From assembly GCF_016865255.1 (NCBI RefSeq), contig NZ_CP033381.1:4650001-4714000 (forward strand): a DNA stretch of 64,000 nt, in the 5' to 3' direction. The position numbers and the translations under genes are program-made. Source of the stretch: Methylomonas sp. LW13. Lineage in GTDB: Bacteria > Pseudomonadota > Gammaproteobacteria > Methylococcales > Methylomonadaceae. The notes under the pieces were generated by a model. It had not been told where the DNA came from, ran no database searches, and saw only the letters and a list, made by a program, of their open reading frames with translations. Positions 15,173 to 23,600 of the stretch are shown one piece after another. Every line of letters begins with the position of its first letter. The first letter of the stretch is position 1.

Positions 15173-17047
15173 TTAGAACCGTGCATTCAGATCGACATTT
15201 AAAGTGTCGATACTGTATTTCGGTCCGTCGATGGCGTCCGAACTTAACCAGCGTAGATTCAGCCAAGTATTCCGCGCCAAACCGTATTGCACGCCGGCCA
15301 CCCAACCCTTGGCGTTGGTACCGCCAAGGTGGAAAATAGAATCGGTAAACGCATCCAGCACCGCATCGCGTTGCACATAACGATAGGCCATATTGACACT
15401 CCAATCGCCCCAGCGCCTGACTTCCGGCTGGCCGACATCCACGCGGAGTTGATACGCCGTAGTGTGCGGTTTGTTGTCCGTGTAGTTGACGATGCCGTTC
15501 AGAAACTCGGCGGCTATCCGTTGTTTATCGAATCCCAGATTCCTGGCGTAATCGGCTGTCAACAACACGTGCACAGGGTCGAAGCCGGCATAATCGAACA
15601 TCGCAGTGGCATTGAACACTTTGAATTCAGAAGCTAAGCCAAACAAACAGCCCACCGTATCGTCGCATGTGCCGTTCAAGGTATTGAAATCGGTGATAGC
15701 CACCATGGAGTTGCCTTTTTGCACAAACTGCGGTGCAGTCCAATCGTAAGTATGACTACCAAGCGGATTGGGACGGGCGTTGACGTTCTGGAATTCGTAA
15801 TAGGACACCGCCAGATTCAAGCGCGAATCGTTGAATACCAACCAGTCCGCACCAACCTGACCGGCGTATAGCCATTTGTCGTTGACCGAGACATCAATGT
15901 CCTGCAACGGAAATACTCCCAACGTTAAAAACAGGGCGTCCGGCGTTTGCTGACCCTGGTTGATGCCGAAACGCGCTGTCGGGTTCGGCGCTTTGTAGCC
16001 GGCCAACTTATTGGCTCCGCGATTAAACGGCAAACGAAAACTGCCGGCCACCCCTTCGAAACTCAAGTCGGGATCGAAAACTATGTCGGTGGAGACAAAT
16101 GGATTGATGATGCGCCCGGCGTACAGGCTAAACCAGTTGGTTTTGCGCGCGTCCAGGAAATCGTATTGCAGATAGGCGCGGTCGATAGCAAACTGATAGG
16201 ACTGCCCGGTGTTGCCCAGAGTCTGATCATTGGATACCGGGTTGTTGATATTGCTGGTCGCAAAGCGGATGCCAGCTTTCAAGCCATCGGCAATATTGGC
16301 TTCAAATCCCAATCTAAACCGCTCGCGCAAGCGCAGGCGATCTTTTTGGGTATTTAGAATCGCTTCGTTGGGGTTTAAAGCGACCTGCCGGTTCAGGCCA
16401 CCTTGCGGGGTATTGCCGGCTCTGTTAATAGACAACCAGTTATACGGGCCGAAGAAGTTACCGTTGGTATCGATTCCGACATTGTCGACGCCACCTTCGT
16501 TGGCCTTGCCATAAAAATCGTCGGCAAAACGGATGCGCATGTCAAAGCTGGGATGAATCGCCGCCACCCATTCCGGCAACGCGCCGGGAATACCCCAACC
16601 TTCGGTTTTAGCGTCCTGCTTGACGTCTTGCAACACGTCCGCTTTCAGTTCGGCGCGGACCTGGTCGCGGATTTCTTTTTTCACAAACTCCGGCACATAG
16701 CCGACATGCTTGATTTTGCCGGCTTTTCCCTTGATCATCTCAGCAGGCATCTCCACATCTGCTGCCGGCATGCTTTCAGCTGGCTGTTCGCCATGACTTA
16801 GCGTTTTGCCGTTTTTGGCTTGGACCGCGTTGACTTTGGCCGCTTCAGCCGCTTCCTGTTCGGCGGCACTAACCAGACCTTGCCCCTCCTCTTTGTTGAT
16901 CACGCCCCGCTGCACCAACAAATCGACCAGATTGACCAATGTCGATTTCTTAACCGAAATCGTCTCATCGGCAGCTTGCGTGGCGCGAGTCATCACCGTA
17001 AGGCTGCCGAACAGCAGAACAACCAGGGATTTAGTTGGGATATTCAT
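15173..17047 (-). CDS. Putative outer-membrane porin, Porin_5 family
   Basis: The protein has 624 residues: a signal peptide ending ATQAADE, then a short helical region STLVNLVDLLVQRGVINKEE. Next comes the sequence VGYVPEFVKKEIRDQVRAEL ... WGIPGALPEWVAAIHPSFDM, which I recognise from the 'putative porin' (PF16930) family. The rest is a long run of amphipathic beta strands ending in NVDLNARF with the terminal Phe used by the BAM complex. Solute specificity is unknown. In this operon it sits between TonB and the TpsB side, so it may provide the outer-membrane channel of the system. An 81-bp gap separates it from the tonB gene. Confidence 0.85.
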   Translation of the reverse strand: MNIPTKSLVVLLFGSLTVMTRATQAADETISVKKSTLVNLVDLLVQRGVINKEEGQGLVSAAEQEAAEAAKVNAVQAKNGKTLSHGEQPAESMPAADVEMPAEMIKGKAGKIKHVGYVPEFVKKEIRDQVRAELKADVLQDVKQDAKTEGWGIPGALPEWVAAIHPSFDMRIRFADDFYGKANEGGVDNVGIDTNGNFFGPYNWLSINRAGNTPQGGLNRQVALNPNEAILNTQKDRLRLRERFRLGFEANIADGLKAGIRFATSNINNPVSNDQTLGNTGQSYQFAIDRAYLQYDFLDARKTNWFSLYAGRIINPFVSTDIVFDPDLSFEGVAGSFRLPFNRGANKLAGYKAPNPTARFGINQGQQTPDALFLTLGVFPLQDIDVSVNDKWLYAGQVGADWLVFNDSRLNLAVSYYEFQNVNARPNPLGSHTYDWTAPQFVQKGNSMVAITDFNTLNGTCDDTVGCLFGLASEFKVFNATAMFDYAGFDPVHVLLTADYARNLGFDKQRIAAEFLNGIVNYTDNKPHTTAYQLRVDVGQPEVRRWGDWSVNMAYRYVQRDAVLDAFTDSIFHLGGTNAKGWVAGVQYGLARNTWLNLRWLSSDAIDGPKYSIDTLNVDLNARF

Positions 17048-17128
17048 CGTGGTTTATTCGTTTATAAAGTGTCTTGAAATTTGCCGAAATTAAGCAAGGT
17101 TCTCGCAATGACGCAAAACCCTGCGCCT

Positions 17129-17809
17129 CTAAACCCTGGAGTTGAGTCTGATCCGAATCGGCTGCGGCATGTTTTCCGGCGGCGGCCTACCGATGCTCGC
17201 GCGCAGGCGCGGCAAGACGGCGCGAATTGCCAGGTCGACATCTGTCTTGCCGCTACCTCCGGACAGTTCGCTGCGGCTAATCCCGCCATCCGCACCGACC
17301 CAAACCTCCAAAATCACGCTATAACCGGCTCGGCTGGCGGCCGTGTCGGCCAACAAATCCTGTAAGCCATTCTCCACTTGGCGTTGAATCTGCCCGCCAT
17401 ACCAGAGGATGGCATTGCCACCACCCCCGTCTCCGCCCAAGATAGAGCGTCCGCCTTTGTGCGCGGCCAAGCCAAAGCCGTCGCTGCCGGCCGTGCCGTC
17501 GGCGTCCAGCCCCAGCTCTTCCGCGGACGGGGTCTGGTCCGATTCAGGCTCCGGCGAAGGCTCCGGTTCTGGTGCGGGCTCAGGGACATCAAGCACTTCT
17601 TCCTTTACCTCCTCCGTCTGCGCAGGCTGTTGCTCTGGCGGCAAAGGTGCCGGCGGTTGAATCATGGTAATTTGCTGCATCACCTTTTTGGTTTGCGGTG
17701 GTTTACGAAATTTATCCTGCAGCAGCCAAACCGCTAGCAATATCAGCAGGCTCAAACCCATTCCCAGCAACACCGGCAGTCGGCGTAGCCATGCGTATTT
17801 GTTATTCAT
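17129..17809 (-). CDS. TonB-family energy transducer
   Basis: The protein has 226 residues. One N-terminal transmembrane helix (VLLGMGLSLLILLAVWLL, ~14-31) is followed by a Pro/Glu-rich span (~45-95; VPEPAPEPEPSPEPES) able to cross the periplasm. The compact C-terminal domain (~135-226) has YSVILEVWVGADGGISRSEL followed by SGGSGKTDVDLAIRAVLPRL, of the TonB C-terminal fold. It would carry the energy of the ExbB-ExbD proton channel, encoded immediately upstream, to an outer-membrane partner. As no TonB-dependent receptor lies in this operon, the partner may be the porin, the TpsB/TpsA pair, or the receptor at 53114-55498. Confidence 0.85.
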   Translation of the reverse strand: MNNKYAWLRRLPVLLGMGLSLLILLAVWLLQDKFRKPPQTKKVMQQITMIQPPAPLPPEQQPAQTEEVKEEVLDVPEPAPEPEPSPEPESDQTPSAEELGLDADGTAGSDGFGLAAHKGGRSILGGDGGGGNAILWYGGQIQRQVENGLQDLLADTAASRAGYSVILEVWVGADGGISRSELSGGSGKTDVDLAIRAVLPRLRASIGRPPPENMPQPIRIRLNSRV

Positions 17810-17868
17810 AAATCTTTGATAGTTCTGTTGCCGCTACGAGATGTTCCGCCTGAGCAAGTACCGCCGCC

Positions 17869-18273
17869 CTACTTCACCAACTTCTGCGTCACCAAGCCCA
17901 ACTGATTGATCTGCAACCGGGTCACCACATCCAGCACTTCAATTACTTTTTGATATTGCACACTGGCATCGGCCTTCACAATGACCGGTAAATCCGGAAT
18001 TGCGGCCTTGTATTGCGCCAGCCGGGTTTCCAGTTCCTGAAGCGATACCGGGTAAGTATCGAGATAGATGCTGCCGTCCGGGGTAATCGAGATGGCCTTG
18101 GTTTTAGGTTTGGACAAGGACGGCGTGCTGCTGGCCTTGGGTAGGTTGACGGTGATGCCCTGCACGGTAGCAGTGGTCATGATGATGAAAATCAGCAATA
18201 GCACATAGGCCACGTCCAACATCGGAGTGATGTTAATGTCGTCATATATCTTGCCTTCTTCTTCTAATCTCAT
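17869..18273 (-). CDS. exbD: ExbD/TolR-family biopolymer transport protein
   Basis: The protein has 134 residues, the normal ExbD size. It starts MRLEEEGKIYDDINITPMLD, with the invariant Asp of the N-terminal transmembrane helix in DVAYVLLLIFIIM. A periplasmic domain follows, with the usual PVIVKADASVQYQKVIEVLD segment. With ExbB it forms the proton-driven motor that energises TonB. The gene starts 3 bp after the exbB stop (TAAGTCATG) and precedes tonB by 59 bp, the classical exbB-exbD-tonB order. Confidence 0.93.
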   Translation of the reverse strand: MRLEEEGKIYDDINITPMLDVAYVLLLIFIIMTTATVQGITVNLPKASSTPSLSKPKTKAISITPDGSIYLDTYPVSLQELETRLAQYKAAIPDLPVIVKADASVQYQKVIEVLDVVTRLQINQLGLVTQKLVK

Positions 18274-18276
18274 GAC

Positions 18277-20061
18277 TTACGCTCCCAGCGGTTGTTGGGC
18301 GGCGCGCATAGACAACACGGCCAGAAATTCGTCACTGAACACCCGCATGTTGGCCGTGATGTCCTTAATTTTGGTTAACAGGTAGTTGTAGGCAAACAAG
18401 GCGGGAATCGCCACGGCCAGACCGGCCACGGTGGCCAGCAGCGCGGCGGCGATACCGGGGGCGATGGCGTTGATGTTGACATCGCCGCTGGCGGCAATCG
18501 CCGCGAAGGTAATCATCACCCCCACCACTGTACCCAGCAAACCCAGGAAAGGGCCGCCAGCGATGGCAATGGTCAGCAGCACCATATTGCTATTCAGGCG
18601 CTGGCTTTCGGTAACGATTTGCGAATCCAGCTTTACTCGCAGATAGTCCCACGCTTCGCGGGTCACCACTTGGCCGTCGCCGCCTTGCAGCTTGTTCAAT
18701 TCATGGATTGCCGTGTGATACAGGTGATACAAAGTCGAACTTTGGAAGTGGTCATGTTTGCCGACCAAAGCCGTGAGCAAGTCGGAGTCTGCCAGTTCTT
18801 GGTCTTCGGCGGTTTCCTCCTGGTCCAGCGTGCTGAGTTTGTTGGGATCGAGCTGGCGATACTGGACTAGGAAGGCGCGGTTATCCTTGGCAATGCGGTT
18901 GATCACTAAGGTTTTGCTGACCATGACGATCACCGCTACCACCAGCATGATCAAGGTCAATCCGATCACCACCCAGCCGTCGACGGTGACGTTTTGCACG
19001 ATGACCATGAAATGCCCGTCGCCGCTGCTGTTGGTTTCGTCCTGGCCGTAACTTAATACCGAGAAATCCGGGCTTTGGCTGCGAAAACTCAGTTTTAGCC
19101 AGTCGGCGCTGCGGGCTGTGGCGGCGATTTGCACTTCGTCGAGCAAACCGACCAGATTGCGGCCAATGGCGATAGCCGGGTTGACGGTAGTCAGCGTGAT
19201 CGCGGCATTGCCGACCGGCATACCATCGACGTACAGTGCCAGTTTGTCAGCAATGGCGGTGACGGCGATGTGTTGCCATTTGCCCTGGGTTAGGTTGACC
19301 GGGGCGGTAGTCACAGCGCCGGCCGGGCCGGTCCAGCGCGCCGATAATGCGCTGCCTTTTATTACCAAGTCGATGCCATTGCCGCCTTCGCGGGCTTCCA
19401 ATAGATTCGCGCCGTTCTGCGGCTGGTCGAGCTTTAGCCAGGTGGAAAAGGTCCAGCCTTTGTCTGGCGCGATGGCTAGCTGCGGCGCGGGATTGACCTG
19501 TAACGGGCCGGCACCGGTGAACTGGGCGGCGGCACCGATCCAGCCGGCGGGTTGAATCGTGGCTTTGGAATCGGCGGCATGGCTGGCGTAGGCGGTGGCG
19601 TCCTGCGGCAGGACTTCGCCGTCTTTAAAGTGATACACCAGGCCTTGAGCGACATCGTAGAGATTTTTAGGATCCGAAGCGTCCGGGGCGTTGGCGTTGC
19701 CGTAATACAACCAGAAGTCGTCGCTACTCACCCCGCCGCGCAATTGCAGCAACTTCACCCAGACCAGACCGATCTCGCTCAACACGTCGATTTGTTCGAC
19801 GTCGTACACCAACGGGGTTTTGTCGTCTTTTAAAAATCGCAAATCACGGCCGTTTTCGGCCAGCTCGGCAAAGTAGCCGAAATTACCGGCGTGCAGCCGC
19901 ACCAGTACCGGCACATCGCTCAGCGTCTCCTGAATATCGGCGCCGGTCGCTGCCGCATCCACCGCGACTTGGCGACGGGAATCCCAGTCATCATCCCACC
20001 AGGCTTGGCAGAGTGCTGGCAACAGGAGCAGGCATAAGCCCAGTTTTAAAGCATTACGCAT
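18277..20061 (-). CDS. ExbB/TolQ/MotA proton channel fused to extracytoplasmic DUF2341 and LamG domains
   Basis: The protein has 594 residues from the ATG at 20061, preceded by AGGAA; upstream in-frame starts lack the signal peptide at the N-terminus. The order of domains is: signal peptide (LGLCLLLLPALCQA); DUF2341-like region beginning WWDDDWDSRRQVAVDA (~20-140); LamG/concanavalin-like domain (~165-320; WTFSTWLKLDQPQNGANLLE, KWQHIAVTAIADKLALYVDG); a transmembrane helix near 365-390; then the ExbB core with GGPFLGLLGTVVGVMITFAA and IAAALLATVAGLAVAIPALF. Ordinary ExbB is about 240 aa, so roughly 350 residues of putative ligand- or glycan-binding domain have been added on the periplasmic side. 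The architecture is known among MotA/TolQ/ExbB proteins but its purpose is not. Confidence 0.88.
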   Translation of the reverse strand: MRNALKLGLCLLLLPALCQAWWDDDWDSRRQVAVDAAATGADIQETLSDVPVLVRLHAGNFGYFAELAENGRDLRFLKDDKTPLVYDVEQIDVLSEIGLVWVKLLQLRGGVSSDDFWLYYGNANAPDASDPKNLYDVAQGLVYHFKDGEVLPQDATAYASHAADSKATIQPAGWIGAAAQFTGAGPLQVNPAPQLAIAPDKGWTFSTWLKLDQPQNGANLLEAREGGNGIDLVIKGSALSARWTGPAGAVTTAPVNLTQGKWQHIAVTAIADKLALYVDGMPVGNAAITLTTVNPAIAIGRNLVGLLDEVQIAATARSADWLKLSFRSQSPDFSVLSYGQDETNSSGDGHFMVIVQNVTVDGWVVIGLTLIMLVVAVIVMVSKTLVINRIAKDNRAFLVQYRQLDPNKLSTLDQEETAEDQELADSDLLTALVGKHDHFQSSTLYHLYHTAIHELNKLQGGDGQVVTREAWDYLRVKLDSQIVTESQRLNSNMVLLTIAIAGGPFLGLLGTVVGVMITFAAIAASGDVNINAIAPGIAAALLATVAGLAVAIPALFAYNYLLTKIKDITANMRVFSDEFLAVLSMRAAQQPLGA

Positions 20062-20101
20062 AGGGGGATTCCTGGAAAGTTCGGCAACATTTTTCAAGAC
20101 C

Positions 20102-20626
20102 TTATTGATGATGCGGACAGTGCATATCCATCGCATCGTGCCCATGGTCGTGCAGTTGCGCATCGAACCAGTCGTGAACGGCTTTGATCAATTGCGGGTC
20201 GCGGCTCTGGAAGGTCAGACTGGCGCCGGCGGCTTCCGCTGTATAGTCGATTTGCAGCAGACCGGGTTTGGCGCCGCGCATTCCGGCCAAGCCCGGCATA
20301 TCGGCACCGTGGATAGACTCCGGCCCGGAAAAATCGCCCTGTTTAAAACTCGCTGCCAGTTGCTCAAGATGCTGCCTGATCAACCAGACTTGTTCCAGGT
20401 TTAAATCATCCCTGGCAATTACCCGCTGCATGCCGCCCGTTGCGGTTTTGCTGAATTGATGCTGGGTTTGCGCCAACGAGAACGGCATGACTTTAGCGCC
20501 GCGCTCGGCCACTTCCGTTTGTCGGTTGTTATCAGCGGCCGGCACCGGCTGGCTTAACAAGCCCATCACTAGAATAATCAACACCGCGCAGCACAACAGC
20601 TTGACATCCTCGTTGGATAATTTCAT
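20102..20626 (-). CDS. Small exported protein with His/Met-rich C-terminus, function unknown
   Basis: The protein has 174 residues from the ATG at 20626 (GAGGCGG upstream); a longer frame to 20710 overlaps the previous gene and has no signal-peptide logic. An N-terminal hydrophobic segment (VKLLCCAVLIILVMGLLS) exports it. The body contains MQRVIARDDLNLEQVWLIRQ followed by HLEQLAASFKQGDFSGPESI and IHGADMPGLAGM, a pattern found in proteins often mislabelled 'aspartate carbamoyltransferase'; there is no such enzyme signature. The C-terminus HDHGHDAMDMHCPHHQ could bind a metal ion. Its place between the SUOX-fold protein and ExbB suggests a periplasmic role in the same system. Confidence 0.7.
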   Translation of the reverse strand: MKLSNEDVKLLCCAVLIILVMGLLSQPVPAADNNRQTEVAERGAKVMPFSLAQTQHQFSKTATGGMQRVIARDDLNLEQVWLIRQHLEQLAASFKQGDFSGPESIHGADMPGLAGMRGAKPGLLQIDYTAEAAGASLTFQSRDPQLIKAVHDWFDAQLHDHGHDAMDMHCPHHQ

Positions 20627-20645
20627 ATGTCGACCGCCTCTATAG

Positions 20646-21698
20646 TTAAGACGGCTTACGGTGTCTACGAAGCCCAAATGCCAGCAAGCCGCTGAACATA
20701 AACAGAACACTGCCCGGTAACGGTACGGTGCTGACCACAGTTAAGCTTGTGAGATTGGAAACATAGCGTCCGCCCTTGGCTACATCGCCGGGTACTACCA
20801 ATTCCGCAAAGCCTTTATTGCCCAAGGAATTGCCCGAACCATCGGCGTAAGCGACCAAGACCGAGATATTCCCAAAATTGGGGTTAAGCTCGCCCAGCGC
20901 AAATACCGCCTGATAACCGTCGCTACCGGTAGCGACAACATACTTGCCAAGAATGTCGTTTTTTACGCCAGGATTGGTCACGATGCCGGATAGATTCAGC
21001 AGATCCCATAAAGAAACGCCGGTAAACGACGATCCGGTTAATGGTGGCGTATTCACGTTAACGATCTTGGCAGGTAGCGCGGCAGCTAGGCTGGTGACAT
21101 CGTAGCTAACGGCGTTGGCAACCTCACCGTTGACGGTGAATTGTCCAGACACGCCACCTACTGCAGGTGCGTAATCGATATGACCAACTTGCAGACTGTA
21201 CAGATTCGATACCCATCGGCCCGCTTTGACATCATCCGGCGCCACAATGCGAGCAAAGCCAGTGCCGATTAGATTGGCCCCATTGAGTTTGTAAGCGATG
21301 ATGTCGTTATGATTGCCGAACGCGGCATTCATTTCCGCCAGCGAAAATACCGCCTTGTAACCATCCGTGCCGCTAGCGACCACATAGTCGCGCAGGATGT
21401 CGTTTTTCGGCACCGTGGTATCAGTTTTCAGAAAGCTACCGAGAAAGGCACTCAGGGACACGCCGGTGTAGACATCGCCGTTGCTCAATGTCACGGTTTT
21501 TTGCGCGCCGGAGTGAGTGGCTGCGTAATTTTCCAAAGCCGCCAGATCGAAGCTGGCGGGACTTCCCGGATTGAGAAAGCCGCCTAGACCAAACTGACTG
21601 GAAGTAACAGCGGCCCAAGTCGGCTGTGTCAATGCCGACAAACAGAAAGTCAGACCAAAAATCAGCCAATGACGAGCGGAAATTTTGCGTTGATACAT
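20646..21698 (-). CDS. Exported protein with two tandem SUOX-like (molybdopterin-binding fold) domains and PEP-CTERM-like tail
   Basis: The protein has 350 residues from the ATG at 21698; the TTG at 21725 is the alternative. After the signal peptide (LIFGLTFCLSALTQPTWA) come two homologous halves. The first has NDILRDYVVASGTDGYKAVF and DDVKAGRWVSNLYSLQV; the second has NDILGKYVVATGSDGYQAVF and GDVAKGGRYVSNLTSLTV. Both resemble the oxidoreductase molybdopterin-binding (sulfite oxidase) fold. The mature protein has no cysteine, so the Cys that ligates Mo in true sulfite oxidases is absent. The C-terminus VPLPGSVLFMFSGLLAFGLR followed by RHRK is a PEP-CTERM/VPLPA-type sorting signal. Likely a surface or periplasmic binding protein. 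Confidence 0.75.
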   Translation of the reverse strand: MYQRKISARHWLIFGLTFCLSALTQPTWAAVTSSQFGLGGFLNPGSPASFDLAALENYAATHSGAQKTVTLSNGDVYTGVSLSAFLGSFLKTDTTVPKNDILRDYVVASGTDGYKAVFSLAEMNAAFGNHNDIIAYKLNGANLIGTGFARIVAPDDVKAGRWVSNLYSLQVGHIDYAPAVGGVSGQFTVNGEVANAVSYDVTSLAAALPAKIVNVNTPPLTGSSFTGVSLWDLLNLSGIVTNPGVKNDILGKYVVATGSDGYQAVFALGELNPNFGNISVLVAYADGSGNSLGNKGFAELVVPGDVAKGGRYVSNLTSLTVVSTVPLPGSVLFMFSGLLAFGLRRHRKPS

Positions 21699-21900
21699 GC
21701 GTATTGCCTTGTGTAGGAATGACAACGTGCCGATTAGGCATAAGAAAACCTGGGCATCGGCGAATGAAGGTGCACATCCCTGTGCCGTCCAAGCCTATTC
21801 AGTCCTTTTGAAAATCAACTTGAATATCCTGATTTGTTAACGCTATCGTGTTTGGGTTGGGGAAAATCTTAACCATCCATCGCACTGATAGGCGGAGATA

Positions 21901-21928
21901 CCGCAGCCAACTTCCGATTTGGCTGCGG
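21901..21928 (-). terminator. Strong hairpin downstream of the periplasmic-binding-like gene
   Basis: CCGCAGCCAA (21901-21910) pairs perfectly with TTGGCTGCGG (21919-21928) over an 8-nt loop, 14 bp after the stop of the gene ending at 21942. There is no T-run on the minus strand, so it may be an RNA-stabilising or partial-termination element within the operon and not a full terminator. Confidence 0.45.
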
Positions 21929-21941
21929 CGTGGAATTATCT

Positions 21942-23567
21942 TTACCGCAGTTCGACGGTGCCATAATTTGGGTTGACTACAGGTATCGCGCAAGCATCGG
22001 GCGTACCAAATAGAGAACGTGTGAATGGCGTAACCGGATTAGCGGGATTCCAAGTATCGGGCGGTGTATGCCCGTTGGCGCTCAATGCTATGTAACCTGC
22101 TTGGCCCCAACTATGATTGCTCAAGGTGCCGTTGCGAGACGCAATCGTGCTGGGCAGGCTGCTGTAAGCAACCAAGGCATTTAGTGCGCTATCCTGGTTG
22201 CCACTGACACTGTTTTTCCAGGAAATCGCGTATTCGCCAACCAGCGGGTAATGGCCTAAGAAGACCTGCTCACCAGTAGGCAGCGCACCGTTAATTTTGA
22301 TAAAGCGATAGTTGGCACTGCGGCTGGCATTACGCTCGGTAGTTTGTATACTAATCGCCCATTGGTTGCCGTGCGGAACACTGGTAGCCGGCGGATTGGG
22401 AAACGGCGCCGGATTGGTGGTGCCGAACCAGCCGTTGGTACCGTCGTTATAGTCACCCAGACATTTTTCTACCGCGCCTAAACTAGTGGCGTATTGCACA
22501 TCGGCAAACCCGCCCGGTTGGGCCAAACTGGGCGAAGATGTGCCCAGGCAAGGGCTTTGCATCACGCTGGCCAACAAGGCCACCTGCTGACCGGCGCCGT
22601 TTTCACGGCGGCAAATATGCACGGTGGTATCCAACGGGTCGGACAAACCTGGCACCGCAGCTACTACGCCGTCGTGAACGATTTCTGGCAGAGTTTTATC
22701 TACACCGCCGACTTTCACTTTAAATGTGCTCCAGTCAGCAATCTGCCCGCTAAACAAGCTGACCAGCGATTCCTTGGACAAATTCGGTACGCAAGCGGGC
22801 GTTTCATTACCTACCGTACAACTGCCTGGCAAGGAGCCGTTCTGGATTTGCGCGTATTGCAATGCATTACGCAGCTTCAGCGTTACCGGAGTACCGATGA
22901 TATGCCCGCCCAACGCATATTTGTTGTCGAGTGTTGCGGCATCTATATCCGCTTTGCCAGGCGTTACGTTATCGACACCGTGAAACACATCCGGCGTCAC
23001 GTCCGACGTCGCTGCAGTCGCCGCTATGCCAGGGGTGGCAGTGGTGCAGGAATAGTTCCATTGAAAAGTCGCTCCCCCGGACGCATAGGAACCGTTGAAA
23101 GCGCTGCACACCGCCGTGGTGGGATCTTTCAGATAGGTCAGCAAGGTGCCGTTAGCCACCGCATCCAAACCAACAAATGACGCACCCAGCCGCCGCCGGG
23201 AGATCCACAACCTGGTGGTATGGTGCGCACCAGTCCCGCCGGTCAAACCGGGTATCTTGGTGTCGTCGGTATTACAATAGATCGCAGAGTAGTTGTCGTT
23301 GACGGCGGCCGACGCGGCGCCGGCGGTATGGAAATAGACATGCGTGGTGGTACCCGCGCCGGTGGTGGTTGGATTGTCCAAACACAAGGCATTGGTCGGC
23401 GTGGTACTGTTGATCATAAAGCCGAAAGCCGGATCGTTCGATTGGGAACCGGGAATGTACAAACTCAGTTGCGGGGCGCCGTCCGCCGGGGTCAGCGCCC
23501 AGACATCGCCTATAGCAGCTATCATCAAGCCGGCCGCAACAAGCTTGCGGGATAAGGAAGAAAACAT
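21942..23567 (-). CDS. Exported periplasmic-binding-protein-like protein (PstS-like), function unknown
   Basis: The protein has 541 residues from the ATG at 23567 (GGAG 8 nt upstream; an in-frame TTG lies 12 bp earlier). A signal peptide (KLVAAGLMIAAIGDVWA) is followed by a protein with several cysteines, probably disulfide-bonded. The segment LSKESLVSLFSGQIADWSTF matches the 'I.sG.i.nW' region of PstS/type-2 periplasmic oxyanion-binding proteins, and HICRRENGAGQQVALLASVM resembles their ligand-loop region. It is much larger than PstS (about 320-350 aa). I infer an oxyanion or small-ligand binding role; phosphate or molybdate would both fit the fold. It follows the PEP-CTERM-like gene by 33 bp. 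Confidence 0.55.
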   Translation of the reverse strand: MFSSLSRKLVAAGLMIAAIGDVWALTPADGAPQLSLYIPGSQSNDPAFGFMINSTTPTNALCLDNPTTTGAGTTTHVYFHTAGAASAAVNDNYSAIYCNTDDTKIPGLTGGTGAHHTTRLWISRRRLGASFVGLDAVANGTLLTYLKDPTTAVCSAFNGSYASGGATFQWNYSCTTATPGIAATAATSDVTPDVFHGVDNVTPGKADIDAATLDNKYALGGHIIGTPVTLKLRNALQYAQIQNGSLPGSCTVGNETPACVPNLSKESLVSLFSGQIADWSTFKVKVGGVDKTLPEIVHDGVVAAVPGLSDPLDTTVHICRRENGAGQQVALLASVMQSPCLGTSSPSLAQPGGFADVQYATSLGAVEKCLGDYNDGTNGWFGTTNPAPFPNPPATSVPHGNQWAISIQTTERNASRSANYRFIKINGALPTGEQVFLGHYPLVGEYAISWKNSVSGNQDSALNALVAYSSLPSTIASRNGTLSNHSWGQAGYIALSANGHTPPDTWNPANPVTPFTRSLFGTPDACAIPVVNPNYGTVELR

Positions 23568-23600
23568 AATCTGCTCCAATAGAAAAAGGAAGTAAAGGGT

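Noticed and set aside
20102-20626. Aspartate carbamoyltransferase
   Set aside because: The label is attached to similar proteins in databases, but the sequence is a short exported protein with none of the enzyme's motifs.
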